From Prorocentrum cordatum (taxonomy: Eukaryota; Sar; Dinophyceae; Prorocentrales; Prorocentraceae), in NCBI GenBank assembly GCA_963575745.1, contig CAUYUJ010015947.1, positions 89,501 to 153,500 on the forward strand: a stretch of DNA of 64,000 bases, written 5' to 3'. This document shows, piece by piece, positions 33,205 through 45,185 of the stretch. Made by a program: the position numbers and the translations under genes. Each line of letters opens with the position of its first letter. Position 1 is the first letter of the stretch. The notes below the pieces were generated by a model. That model was not told the DNA's origin. It did no database searches and worked only from the letters and a program-made list of their open reading frames with translations.

Positions 33205-34038
33205 CCCGAGGAAGGGGTCCAGACCTTTGGGGGTCGACGTCGCGAAAAAATCACGACGTCGGGGGTCTGGGTCACCACAGTCCCCCAGGAGCCCCCCAGG
33301 CTGCCCCGGGAGGTCTCCAGTAGCACAACGAGGCCCCAAGAAGCCGCCAGAGTGCTAACACGGGACGTCCAAGAGGGCCCGTGTCCAAAGTGTTTGGGCT
33401 CCAAGGGTTTGGGACGCGTGCCTGGGCAATAATTGTCACGGGTAGCGCTTGCCTGTCCCGGCCGCGTGGCCGATGCAGTCTCGCGGTGTCTCTTGCGTGC
33501 TGACATTACGGGGAGTAGTTTGCACCAGTAATTTGCTCAGTGCTTAGGAAGTAGAATCCGCTCAGTGCTTTCGCGGCGTTACGACGGCGGTTGTTGAAGC
33601 ATGCAGTCCGCTCCCATCCTCTCCCTCCCCCATGTTTTCGCCCCGAGGAAGGGGTCCAGACCTTTGGGGGTCGACGTCGCGAAAAAATCACGACGTCGGG
33701 GGTCTGGGTCACCACAGTCCCCCAGGAGCCCCCCAGGCTGCCCCGGGAGGTCTCCAGTAGCACAACGAGGCCCCAAGAAGCCGCCAGAGTGCTAACACGG
33801 GACGTCCAAGAGGGCCCGTGTCCAAAGTGTTTGGGCTCCAAGGGTTTGGGACGCGTGCCTGGGCAGTAATTGTCACGGGTAGCGCTTGCCTGTCCCGGCC
33901 GCGTGGCCGATGCAGTCTCGCGGTGTCTCTTGCGTGCTGACATTACGGGGAGTAGTTTGCACCAGTAATTTGCTCAGTGCTTAGGAAGTAGAATCCGCTC
34001 AGTGCTTTCGCGGCGTTACGACGGCGGTTGTTGAAGCA
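33205..34038. repeat. 437-bp tandem pair, U3
   Basis: Copies at 33205-33641 and 33642-34038, essentially identical to the U1 pair. The second ends at the satellite boundary. Confidence 0.92.
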
Positions 34039-34044
34039 TCAGTG

Positions 34045-35145
34045 CTCCAGCCCGCCCGACCCGAACCGACGCGCCCGTGAGGGCCCGCCCGCCCGACCCG
34101 ACCCGCGCCACCCGTTATGGCCTGCCCGACCGTTCGACCCGCCCCGCTGGTTAGCGCAGTCGCGTGCCAATTCGATGATGCAACATACTTTCATGCCCCT
34201 CCCGCCCGATCCGACGCGACCCGCCCGTTAGGGTCCGCCTGCCCGAACCGACCCGCCCCGCCCGTCAGGGTCCGCCCGACCCGTCCCGCCCCTTTAGGGT
34301 ATTCGCGTGCCAAGTCGATGATGCATTATGTTTTAATGCCCCGCCCGCCCGACCCGACCCGACCCGCCTGTTCGACCCGCCCACCCGGCCCGATCCGACC
34401 CGCCCGTGAGGGTCCGCGCGCCCGACCGACCCGACCCGCCCGTTAGGATACCCGCGTCCCACTTCGAATCTGCGCCACAATTCAATGTCCCGCCCGCCCG
34501 ACCCGACCCGACCCGCCCTCTAGGGTCCGCCCGCCCGACTCGACCCGTCCCGTCCATTAGGGTCCGCCCGCCCGACCCGACCCATCCCGCCCGTTAGGGT
34601 CCGCTCGCCCACCCGACCCGTCCCGCCCGTCAGTCCATTCGGTTGCCAAGTCGGTGATGCATCTTGATGCATCCTGTTTTAATGTCCCGCCCGCCCGACC
34701 CGACCGACCCTCCATCCAGGGTCCGCCCGCCTGACTCGACCTCCGTTCCCGCCCCGTTGGGGGCTTGCCCCGCCCGACCGACCCGACCGCCCGTTAGGGA
34801 TACCCGCGTCCCACTTCGAATCTGCGCCACACTTCAATGTCTCGCCCGCCCGACCCGACCCGACCCGCCCTCTAGGGTCCGCCCGCCCGCCCCGCCCCGC
34901 CCCGCCCGTTAGGGTCCGCCCGCCGGGCCCGACCCGACCTGTCCGTTAGGATTTTCGCGTTCGACATCGATGATGCGCCATACATTAAGGTCCCGCCCGT
35001 CCAACCCGACCCGCCTGCTAGGGCACTCGCGTACCAGCTCGATAATGAGCAATTTGTTCATGTCCCGCCCGCCCGACCCGACCCGCCCGTCAGGGTCCCG
35101 CCCGACCGACCCGAGCCTCCCGGTAGGGACCGCCCGAACGGTCCC
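34045..35145. repeat. CCCGACC satellite, U3
   Basis: Same degenerate satellite with the AT-rich spacers. Between the fourth and fifth spacers it resembles U1 rather than U2. Confidence 0.88.
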
Positions 35146-35446
35146 TCATCCCTCTTTCCATTTCTCATCACTCATCTATGCTACTTCTTCCCATCGCTCA
35201 TCCCTCCCTCCTTCATCCCTCCAACTCTGGGCTCAGAGATGTCCGCACTTGAGGTGATCCGATTTGGTTTGGCCCGTTTTCCCGAGACATCCCTTGTGTT
35301 CAGTAGCATTTGCACGGCGTGTGGCAAGTACAAAGATTTTTTTCTGGGCCGCTTCAGCTGACGATTCTGCATCCTTCTCCTCCTCCCACGTGTTTTCCTT
35401 TGTTGTTTCATAGGTAGAAGGAGAAGGTGCACTCGCGCACACACAC

Positions 35447-36460
35447 GTATGTATGTATGTATGTATGTATGTATGTATGTATGTATGTATGTATGTATGT
35501 TTGTATGTATGTACGTATGTATGTATGTATGTATGTATGTATGTATGTATGTATGTATGTATGTATGTATGTATGTATGTGTGTGTGTATGTATGTATGC
35601 AGGCATGCGTGTATGCATGCATGCATGCATGCATGTATGTATGCATGCATGTATGTATGTATGTATGTATGTGTGTATGGCTGTTTGTATGTATGTATGT
35701 ATGTATGTATGTATGTATGTATGTATGTATGTATGTGTGTATGTATGCATGCATGCATGCATGCATGTATGCATGTATGTATGTAGGTAGGCAGGTATTT
35801 ACACACATTTATATATACACGTATACATACACATATACGTTTGTACATCCATGTACATCTACGAACCATATCTATATATAAAAACTCATACACACAAACA
35901 TGCAGGCATGCATACATGCATTCAGTCAGATATAGGACACACCTTTCTAAATACATACATACATCCATACATCCATACATCCGTTCATACATTCATACAT
36001 GCATGCATACATACATGCAACCATGCATATACGCATACGCACGTGTATGCATATATGCATACAAACATACATGCATGTATGCATGCATGCGCATACATAC
36101 ACACATACATAAACATACATACATACATACATACATACATACATACATACATACATACGTATGTACGTACGTACGTACGTACGTACATACGTACGTACGT
36201 ACGTACGTACATACTATACATCATACATACATACATACACACAATACTACATTCATACATACATACATACACATACATACATCCATAATAACATATATAT
36301 ATATACATTGCATACATACATACAGACAGACAGACAGACAGGCAGGACAGACAGACAGACAGACAGACAGACATACAGACACACATCACACAGACATACA
36401 GACATACAACAGACAGACATAAGACATACAGACATACAGACATACACCGACATCGATAAA
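35447..36460. repeat. Opposed TATG/CATA microsatellites and CAGA tract, U3
   Basis: TATG arm 35447-35795, CATA arm 35951-36320, CAGA 36322-36460. The right part carries single-base deletions relative to U2. Confidence 0.93.
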
Positions 36461-37031
36461 GATATCATATACCAGGAACCCTGCCCTGGAGGGTCCCGGG
36501 CCGAAGACCACCATGGGGCACTTGAAATACACTAAGTACCCCCCCCGGGGCACCGGGGCTTCCCAGAGCCTCTCCGGAGCTTCCCCGGCCCCCCTCTGAA
36601 GCTTGCGGGTAGGGTCCAATCACAGACGGGACAAGATGGTTTCCGGACAGCCCCAGATGGCGTCAAGGCGGCCCAAGAGACACTACTTACCAGACCACCG
36701 CAACCCAACACGAAGGTCCCAGACCCCCCCATCTTTCGGGTTTGGGGGCGTACAGGTTCCATTATGTTTTCTGGATGGTCCAGAGCGCCCCCCGCTGGAA
36801 GTTGGCAGGCCCAATGGCGACTTCGGGTTGGGTTGGGGTGGCTCGGTGGGTAGTCGAGAAGGCCCCCGAGACGCTCCAAGGCGACCCCAAGAGGATCCCC
36901 GAGAGGGCCCGAAGCGGCAAAACTCGTCCCATTCCTTTTGGGGGAAACGCACATTTCCAGCACATTCGCTTTTTGTTCATCTTCGCAGCGTCCAAGACGG
37001 ACCACGAGGCCCCCAAGACAGTCCCAAGACG

Positions 37032-37060
37032 GCCGTAGCCATTTTGGCTCAAGGCTCAAG
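37032..37060 (+). other. Perfect relict dinoflagellate spliced leader, gene 5
   Basis: Positions 37032-37053 match the full 22-base leader and GCTCAAG repeats at 37054-37060, exactly as before gene 4. The distance to ATG is 75 bases. Confidence 0.95.
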
Positions 37061-37127
37061 CCTGCTTGGACCCTGACATCGCATTTTGTATTTGTGTTCC
37101 CTGCACTTCCACTTCGTTCGAGTGGCC

Positions 37128-38207
37128 ATGGCGGTCTTCGTCGTCCGATGTCTCTTGGCCGCTGTCCTGGCCTCCTCGTTTGGAGCGGGCCACGGGCGGG
37201 GGTGTCGCGGGCCGGCGGGCTGCCAGGCGATCAGCACGACTGGCATGCAGGGCGCCCTCGGGATCGATGCCCAGTTGCTCCAGATTGCCGCAGACGCAGA
37301 GGAAAATCCGAGCAGGGCCTTGCTGAGCAGGCGCGTTGCGTTCACGATCGAGCTCGAGATCCGGGGGACCAACAATGGGTTCCCTGGCCAGCTGTCGATT
37401 GCGAACGGCCTGATGTCTGATCTGGAGGCGGAGGCGCAGGCCCACATACGAGCTTGGGACAATACGTTCAGCTCGGCAACGGTGTCTGGCGGCGCCGCTA
37501 CGGTGATGGCGTCTCCCGAGAATGGCATTAACCGGGTCTTCGCATTGCTCCCAGTCACCGGAATGCCGTATTTTGCCATGATTTCCAGGTATGATTTGCA
37601 AGCCGACCTCTTGAATGCCTTCGAGGGCTTGTGGAGGGGCGAGGCAAGGCCTCACCAGTTGTTCATCAGGCAGGGTAACACGCAAGACACGGCAATCAAC
37701 AGCGATCAGGCAGTGACTGGCAAAGGAGACCCCCACTTGGTCAACATGCTCGGGCAGCGCTTCGACCTCTACCAGCCGGGCATCCACGTGCTCCTCCAGG
37801 TCCCCCGGCGCGCGAAGCCGCAGGACAGCCTGCTGCGGGTGGAGGCCGACGCGCGGCGCATGGGCGCGGCGTGCGCAGACCTGTACTTTCGGGTCTTGAA
37901 CTTCACGGGCAGCTTGTCCAACCAGACCGCGGGATTCCAGTACTTCGCGGACAAGGAGCTCGGCAGCCGAGATTGGAGGAAGTTCGGCGCCGTGGACCTC
38001 AAGGTGGTTCGCGGCAGCACCCTGTCAGGCATAGCGTACCTCAACGTGTTCGCGAGGCACCTCGGCAGCTTGGCGTACCCCGTCGGCGGCCTGTTGGGGG
38101 AGGACGACCACACCGCGGCGGCAACTGCTGGCCCCGAGTGCAGCACAGGTCTGGATCTCCACTCCCGGCGGCCCGCGGTGGCCTCGTTCGCCATCACACA
38201 GGACTGA
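37128..38207 (+). CDS. Secreted vWD-like GDPH-motif protein, gene 5 (type B, type A-like tail)
   Basis: A 359-residue frame from ATG 37128. The N-terminus equals gene 4. Two private substitutions are visible: S to Y in SRSDLQ (about residue 156) and I to F in the NIT sequon (about 259), which keeps the sequon. The last 120 bases resemble gene 1 (GGCGGCCTG, GACGACCAC, LDLHSRR) more than genes 3 and 4, while the stop context (ITQD, TGA) is type B. The 3' flank has lost about 80 bases that follow the other stops. It is the last gene of the array. Confidence 0.87.
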   Translation: MAVFVVRCLLAAVLASSFGAGHGRGCRGPAGCQAISTTGMQGALGIDAQLLQIAADAEENPSRALLSRRVAFTIELEIRGTNNGFPGQLSIANGLMSDLEAEAQAHIRAWDNTFSSATVSGGAATVMASPENGINRVFALLPVTGMPYFAMISRYDLQADLLNAFEGLWRGEARPHQLFIRQGNTQDTAINSDQAVTGKGDPHLVNMLGQRFDLYQPGIHVLLQVPRRAKPQDSLLRVEADARRMGAACADLYFRVLNFTGSLSNQTAGFQYFADKELGSRDWRKFGAVDLKVVRGSTLSGIAYLNVFARHLGSLAYPVGGLLGEDDHTAAATAGPECSTGLDLHSRRPAVASFAITQD

Positions 38208-41079
38208 GAGGGACCGGGCGAGGCTCGGGGGGGGGGCGGCCGAGCTGCGGGGGCGCCCATCCAAGAGGGGGGTGAGGACCAGGAGGAGGGGAGGAGGAGC
38301 GGAGGGCGGGCGGCAGGCGCGGCTCAGTTCAACGGGAGGCCAGGCCACGGCCCACCTCCTGGGCGCCGGCTGGCCAGGGCCACCTCCACTTCTGGAGGAG
38401 GAACCTCCCGTTTCCCTTATCGGGTCGGGCTGAACCTGGCCGGACGACCGCCGTGGCCAGGGCGGCGGGACGCTTTGCGTGCGCCACAGGGCTGCGTCGA
38501 GCTCGCGCCCTGTGGTACGTTTCGCCTCTGTTTTAAGGGTCACGATTTATAATGGCGATGGTGACATCTATTTGAAGGTAACAAGTCTGGCAAACAACGA
38601 CTTCTGACACGTTTAATGCTTAACTAGCGTTGGAGCTTGTGTGACACGTTTTCAATCGCTTCAATAGTGCGCAACGCACTATATGGTCATGGTCGGTCTC
38701 GCGGTGCAGTTCAGTTATCTGCTGCGCGGCCCAGCTTGCTCACTGCAAGGCTTCAGCCCCCCCCCCCCCCCAGAAAAAAAAGGCAGTCCCAAGACGGCCC
38801 AAGAGGTCCCCAAGAGGGCCACAAGACGGTCCAAGAGGGCCCCAAGACGGCCCACGAGGCGTCCAGACCCGCACAAGACGGCCCCCACGAGGGCTTCAAG
38901 GCCCAAGGCCGCCCAAGAGGCGCCCCAGCCGGCCCAAAAGCGCTTCAAGAGGGCCCCAAGAGACCCAAAAGAGGTCCCCCAAGCGCCCCCCGAGCGGTCC
39001 TCCGATCGCCATCGGTGCCAAGGTGGCCCCCGGAGCATCCTGGCGGTCTCTAAGAAGCCCCCCAAAGTCCCCCAGGACGCTTCCAACCCCCAATGGACAC
39101 CCAAGTGGTTCTCAAGAGTCCCCCGAGCTGCCCCAGTAGAGACTACAAGATGATTTCTTGCACGCCTGAAATCGAAGACACCTCCATTCCAGAAGGTATT
39201 AAACACTCTTCGTCGTCCTCCTCCTCCCTCTCCTCTCCTCCTCCTCCTCCTCCTCCTCCTCTCCTCCTCCTCCTCATCCTCCTCCTCTTCTCCTTCCTCC
39301 TCCCTCCTCCTCCTCTTCCCCTCCTCCTCCTTCCCCTCCTTCCTTCCTCCTCCTCCTCCTCCTCCTCCTCCCTCCTCCTCCTCCCCCTCCTCCTCCTTCT
39401 CCTCCTCCTCCTCCTCCTTCTCCCCTCCTCCTCGTCCTCCTTCTCTTCTTTCACCCTTGCGCATCTCACCCCTCAACACTTTTTTTCTCTCCCAATTCGA
39501 ATCCCCTCTCTCTCTTTCCTGCGCCCTCCTCCTCCACGTCCATATTGCCTCCGCCCTCTTCCTCATCCAACCCTATTCCATACTCACTCCTCGTGTATAC
39601 CTTCCTCCGTTCCCTCCTTTCTCCAATTTTCTCATCTTGCCTCCTTGCGGGTTGCACTCGGCAAAGGTCAGGTCCTATAATAATATGTAATAATCTCGTC
39701 TGCAACACTTCATTTTGCTCACCCGTCGCTGGCACTTGGCCAGGTCGGGTTCTGCCGCCTCGTTGCAGACCCAGCCTGGCGTTGGCCGGCTGGGTATGGT
39801 TGGTCGCGACACGAACCCCATGGCATCTTACCGTGCGCGTTCTTTCCGAAACAAAAAAACTTTCTCATCTTGCCTCCTGCCCTCGACCTCGTACATTCGC
39901 CCTCCTGCCCCCTCCCTGCTCCTCCCCGCATCGGCAATTGCCCCTTCATCCCTTCTTCCTCCGCCCTGCCCTTTCCTTCCCTCTCCTTTTCACTTTGCGT
40001 CCTTCTGTCCTCCCTCTACCTCCTCCTCCTCCTCCTGCCCATCCATCTTTCTTTCTGCGTCCGCCTCCTCCCTCCACCGTTCCTCTTCCCCACTCCCCCC
40101 TCCACATTTGGCTTCAGCCTTCTTTTCCCGCCTTCCTCCACTCTTCCTCGTCCTGCCACCTCCTTCCCTTATCTTGCCTCCTGGAACCACCATCATCTTC
40201 CATCCAGGGGTGGACCTAAACGGTGTTTTGGCGATTTCGTGGGCCGTTTTCGTTTCGACGTCGTTCTGCAGCGGAGGCGAATTCAAGACAAAAAGAGGGA
40301 AAACGAAAACAAAACGAAAACAAAAAGCACTGTTTGGGTCCAGCCCTGCTTCCAGCCGTGCACCAGAAAGCCCGACCCCAAGGGGCCCCAGGCCGCAGCA
40401 CACGCGCGGGGCACCTGGGGTCCCACCTCTGTGGGTGCCTCCCCTCCGGGGGGGCCTCCGCAGGGCCTCCCCCGGAGCTGTTCCCCGGGAGGCTGCCCGG
40501 AGCTGCGTGCAGGAGTTCCAAGAGAGCCTCCTCAGACCTCCTCGCGCTGTGGAAAAAATCGCGACGGGAGGTTTCTCTCTACTTTTGGCCCTTGGGGGCC
40601 CTCGCCGGGACTGTCAAAAAACGACTCAGGATGGAAAACGGGTCCCGAGGAAGGGGTCCAGACCTTTGGGGGTCGACGTCGCGAAAAAATCACGACGTCG
40701 GGGGTCTGGGTCACCACAGTCCCCCAGGAGCCCCCCAGGCTGCCCCGGGAGGTCTCCAGTAGCACAACGAGGCCCCAAGAAGCCGCCAGAGTGCTAACAC
40801 GGGACGTCCAAGAGGGCCCGTGTCCAAAGTGTTTGGGCTCCAAGGGTTTGGGACGCGTGCCTGGGCAATAATTGTCACGGGTAGCGCTTGCCTGTCCCGG
40901 CCGCGTGGCCGATGCAGTCTCGCGGTGTCTCTTGCGTGCTGACATTACGGGGAGTAGTTTGCACCAGTAATTTGCTCAGCGCTTAGGAAGTAGAATCCGC
41001 TCAGTGCTTTCGCGGCGTTACGACGGCGGTTGTTGAAGCATGCAGTCCGCTCCCATCCTCTCCCTCCCCCATGTTTTCG
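38208..41079. repeat. Truncated spacer unit U4
   Basis: The 3' flank, damaged hairpin, CCAAGA array, CT tract (39205-39430), element R and one 437-bp copy (40644-41079) match U1-U3. Identity stops at ATGTTTTCG, the point where the second 437-bp copy begins in the other units. Confidence 0.92.
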
Positions 41080-41400
41080 AAGAGGGCCAAAGCAGTCAAA
41101 ACCAAAAGAGATCCTAACGTGTTTGCCGTTATGTTTCTGGAGTTCCCATGTGTTGCGAACATGTGGCTCCAAGATGGTCTCGCAGGCCCAAATGGTCCAG
41201 AAGAGAGTTGCAAGATTTCCCAAGGATGGCCCAGGACTGCCGCGAATGCCAATCCTCAATGCGACTTCAGACACCAGGGCGTGCGCTTCCAAGCCAAGGA
41301 TCCCATCATCCAGACCCGGCTCCTCCGACGCGCTATGCGCTTGGTCTTATGGCAAGTAGATCTTGAGCTCGCGCGCAGCGAGAGCGATGGCTTTAGTCTT
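41080..41400. other. Unique sequence beyond the array
   Basis: Non-repetitive DNA with a few CCAAGA-like words. No gene, leader or domain is recognised. Confidence 0.5.
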
Positions 41401-41920
41401 ATGTATGTATATATGCATGTATGTATGTATGTATGTATGTATGTATGCATGCATGCATGCATGCATGCATGCATGTATGCATGCATGCATGCATATATGT
41501 ATATGTATGCATGCATGGCTGTATAGTTGTAAGGATAGTTGCATGTAGGTATGCATGCATGCATGCATGCATGCATGTACGTATGGATGTGTGCATGTAT
41601 GTATGTATGCATGTATGTATGCTTGTATGCAATGTGTAAGTGGCTATGTGCTTATGTGTGTATGCGTACGCATGTACATATCGGTGTATGTATGTGTATG
41701 TCGGTGTATGTACGTATGTGTGTTTGCATGTATGTATATAATTGTGTGTATGCGTGTATGCATGCATTTATGTATGTGTTTATGTATGTATGTATGTACA
41801 CGTGCATGTATGTATGTATGGATGCGTATGTATGTATGCATTGCCGTGGCCATGCATGTATGTATGCCTGCACGTATGTACGTATACATGTATGTACACG
41901 TTACCATGTTTGTGTCCATG
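41401..41920. repeat. TATG/GCAT microsatellite
   Basis: Degenerate TATG and GCATGCAT repeats, related to but more diverged than those in the spacer units. Confidence 0.9.
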
Positions 41921-41967
41921 CATTACGTTTGCACATCAGTACAGATACTGCATCGCATCGTTGTGTT

Positions 41968-42180
41968 GCCACACAGCTTGCACTACCTAGCTTGCACCAC
42001 ATAACTTTCACCACACAGTTTTCACCGCACAGCTTACACCACATGTCTTGCACCGCGAAGCCTACATCACGTAGCTTGCGCCAGCATAGTCTACACCAGA
42101 CAGCTTGCACCACGCAGCTTGCATCGCAGAGCTTACAACACATAGACTGCACCACGTAGCTTACACCAAATACCTTTCTC
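41968..42180. repeat. 15-bp minisatellite AGCTTGCACCACATA
   Basis: About 14 degenerate copies in register, so a low-complexity reading frame (LHH/TT/CTT repeats) stays open. It is not considered a gene. Confidence 0.85.
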
Positions 42181-42257
42181 CACATACGTCCACAGTGCAA
42201 TAACTTGTTGTTTGGGGCCCACGCTGGCAAACACAGTTTTGATTTGCCGATTGCAAC

Positions 42258-42470
42258 ATGATTCGCACCTCGACGTGTCAGTTTAGATGCATGCCCATGT
42301 ACAATTCGATTGCAATCGGATTTGCATGCCGACGTGCGTTTACACCAACATGTCGATGTGCCTTTCGATTTGCACTTCGGTGTGCAGTTCGATGCGCATG
42401 TCGATTTGCAAGTTCAACTCGCATCTTGGTTCGCGTGCATTTTGGATTTGCACGTCGGTCTGCATTTCCC
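42258..42470. repeat. 12-bp minisatellite CGATTTGCACGT
   Basis: Degenerate 12-base units (CGATTTGCACTT, CGATGCGCATGT, CGATTTGCAAGT and similar) run for about 200 bases up to the next coding-like island. Confidence 0.8.
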
Positions 42471-42599
42471 ACGGGACAACCCGCGGGACACCCCACGGCA
42501 CGAGCCACGGCGCGACGCGGGGGCGCGAGGGCGCGAAGACAGCCGCGCACCGCTGGGACGCCAGAGCGCGAAGCTGGGTGGCCTGGGTGGCCCTGGGGA

Positions 42600-43260
42600 G
42601 TCTCCCAGGCCGCAGCACCGACAGCATCCAGCTGCACATCGCCAACGCCAAGGGCGAGAGGTTCAAGAAGTACCTCCAGCAGCACGGCCTCGCGCCCGGT
42701 GTCCGCGTGAAGTTCGTGGTGGACTTCGAGGAGAGCTTGGGGCGGGGGGGTGCCCGACTCTGGTTCCGCCGTGCGTTGGTTGACTCGCCGACTCAGAGTT
42801 GTGTCATAAGAAATCCACGCGCCCCCAAGCGATGCGAACAAGAGTTGGACGGCACCCTGATCTGCCTCGGGAGAGGAGGGCAGACATGTCCGCCATATGT
42901 TTGCGGAAGGCTCCACAGGTTTGTGGAACCTTTCTACGAGACTGTCCACAGAGTGGGGTGGGCATCCATTAAGCCAGGGCGGGAACACCGACGGCAAAGT
43001 AGGGCGGAAATCGGCATCAAAGAAGTTTGAAACGTAGGGCGGAAATTTCCGCCCTACTTGTGCGAAGTCGGCCAAAGTGGGGCGGATCCGGAGTCAGGGG
43101 AGAGCGAGCGCGGCCCCAGCGACTCGAGGCTCGAGGTTCTCTTGGAGGCGCTTCCTGCCGCCTCGGGGTACTCCCTCGCGCAGCCGCGCCTCGCCGAGAG
43201 CGTTCCGGGGGTGCCCGAGTCGTCCCGAACGGCCGCCGGAGGCCCGATTCACGACACGAA
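42600..43260 (+). other. Two coding-like islands of unknown identity
   Basis: About 42614-42745 on plus reads as a balanced, protein-like stretch (TDSIQLHIANAKGERFKKYL, then GVRVKFVVDFEE). A second island at about 43080-43240 reads ESGESERGPSDSRLEVLLEA and further. They could be exons of one gene with an intron between, or relics. No family is recognised, and no start, stop or leader defines a gene. Confidence 0.3.
43034..43057. repeat. Perfect 24-bp palindrome
   Basis: GTAGGGCGGAAA is followed directly by its reverse complement. A partial direct copy (AGTAGGGCGGAAAT) lies near 42998. It can form a cruciform or a dimeric binding site; no function is assigned. Confidence 0.85.
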
Positions 43261-43467
43261 AGCATACGAAATCCATACGGTCGGACGGAGGCATCAGATA
43301 GAGGTCGGTTCAGGAGGGTGCCCTCACGTTTTTCGTGTTTGTTGGATGTTCTTGTGCATCCTGGGGGAGGGCACCCTCGAATGTTCTTCAGCTTGGCCAG
43401 CGGAGGGTCTCATGTTATTGGAGGGTGCTCTTCTGGCCCAATTAGGGCCGGCCGAGCCTCGTCGCGA

Positions 43468-45155
43468 ATTACCCTGTGACGTACCCAACCCATTTGTATC
43501 AATGGAAACGAGGAGTTGGCCGAAACTTGCATGGACAATCAACTTGATGTGTAAGCTACTTGGGACACGCGCCTGTGGCATGATGCGCAGGAGAACCATA
43601 CAAGAACGAGGGGCGACAGCTACAGGCTCGAAGAGGACATGGGGAGTCGGGAACGCAGAGCAGGAGAAAAACGTGCGGGAAGCCGAACCATCAGCACGGC
43701 AGCAGCAGAGGGAAGGTGACTGCAGGAGGAGAACAAGGACGAAAGCGGCGTCTAATTTGAGTCTGCGGTGGGTACCCACTGTGCTGTGCCCCTCAGCAGC
43801 CCTCGAAAGTGGCGACAGTTTCACAGATCGCAGCCCCCCAGGGATGGCGAGGTCTAATTTGAGTCTGCGGTGGGTCACTGTGCTGGGCCCCCCAGCAGGC
43901 CTCGAAAGTGGCGACAGTTTCACAGATCGCAGCCCCCCAGGGATGGCGAGGTCTAATTTGAGTCTGCGTGGGTACACTGTGCTGGGCCCCCCAGCAGGCC
44001 TCGAAAGTGGCGACAGTTTCACATATCGCAGCCCCCCAGGGATGGCGAGGTCTAATTTGAGTCTGCGTGGGTACCCACTGTGCTGGGCCCCTCAGCAGCC
44101 CTCGAAAGTGGCGACAGTTTCACAGATCGCAGCCCCCCAGGGATGGCGAGGTCTAATTTGAGTCTGCGGTGGGTACCCACTGTGCTGTGCCCCTCAGCAG
44201 CCTCGAAAGTGGCGACAGTTTCACAGAATCGCCAGCCCCCCAGGGACGGCGAGGTCTAATTTGAGTCTGCGGTGGGTACCCACTGTGCTGGGCCCCTCAG
44301 CAGCCCTCGAAAGTGGCGACAGTTTCACAGATCGCAGCCCCCCAGGGATGGCGAGGTCTAATTTGAGTCTGCGGTGGGTACCCACTGTGCTGGGCCCCCC
44401 AGCAGCCCTCGAAAGTGGCGACAGTTTCACAGATCGCAGCCCCCCAGGGATGGCGAGGTCTAATTTGAGTCTGCGGGGGTACCCACTGTGCTGGCCCCCA
44501 GCAGCCCTCGAAAGTGGCGACAGTTTCACAGATCGCAGCCCCCCAGGGATGGCGAGGTCTAATTTGAGTCTGCGGTGGGTACCACTGTGCTGGCCCCCCA
44601 GCAGCCTTCGAAAGTGGCGACAGTTTCACAGATCGCAGCCCCCCAGGGATGGTGAGGTCAATTTGGTCTGCGGTGGGTACCCACTGTGCTGGCCCCTCAG
44701 CAGCCCTCGAAAGTGGCGACAGTTTCACAGATCGCAGCCCCCCAGGGATGGCGAGGTCTAATTTGAGTCTGCGGTGGGTACCCACTGCGCTGTGCCCCTC
44801 AGCAGCCCTCGAAAGTGGCGACAGTTTCACAGATCGCAGCCCCCCAGGGATGGCGAGGTCTAATTTGAGTCTGCGGTGGGTACCCACTGTGCTGTGCCCC
44901 CCAGCAGCCCTCGAAAGTGGCGACAGTTTCACATATCGCAGCCCCCCAGGGATGGCGAGGTCTAATTTGAGTCTGCGGTGGGTACCCACTGTGCTGTGCC
45001 CCTCAGCAGCCCTCGAAAGTGGCACAGGGATGACCAGGTAGGGGGCAGGCTGGCACGCAGCGACGAGCGAGGTAAAAGGGAAGAAGGGAAGGAAGGAGAC
45101 GCGCGAGCAATGCTTTATTCAAAACGAGAACCCAACGCATGAGGGTTGGGAAAAA
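43468..45155 (+). mobile_element. Composite VNTR-core element, copy 1
   Basis: A unique head (43468-43750, starting ATTACCCTGTGACG), about 12 tandem 102-bp units (about 43751-45025, each with TAATTTGAGTCTGCGG and CGACAGTTTCACA), and a tail (about 45025-45155, ending GAGGGTTGGGAAAAA). All three parts recur in the same order at 49409-51408, and similarity ends sharply at both edges, so this is a discrete duplicated element. The head has an open frame from ATG 43502 that continues into the units as 34-residue repeats (SNLSLRW...GMAR), until indels break it near 44160. The minus strand is open across units too. No recognisable transposase or terminal repeat was found. Confidence 0.75.
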
Positions 45156-45185
45156 GACAATACGGAGGGCTTGTTGCCATGAATG

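Larger units (their letters stand above)
30698..37127. repeat. Large spacer unit U3 between genes 4 and 5
   Basis: Same block order as U1 and U2. Differences: a diverged CCAAGA/CT region at about 31438-31980, two clean 437-bp copies (33205-34038), and a noisy CATA/CAGA arm at 36215-36450. Confidence 0.92.

Noticed and set aside
41968-42180. A histidine/threonine-rich small protein
   Set aside because: Produced by a 15-bp minisatellite in register; no start context or domain.
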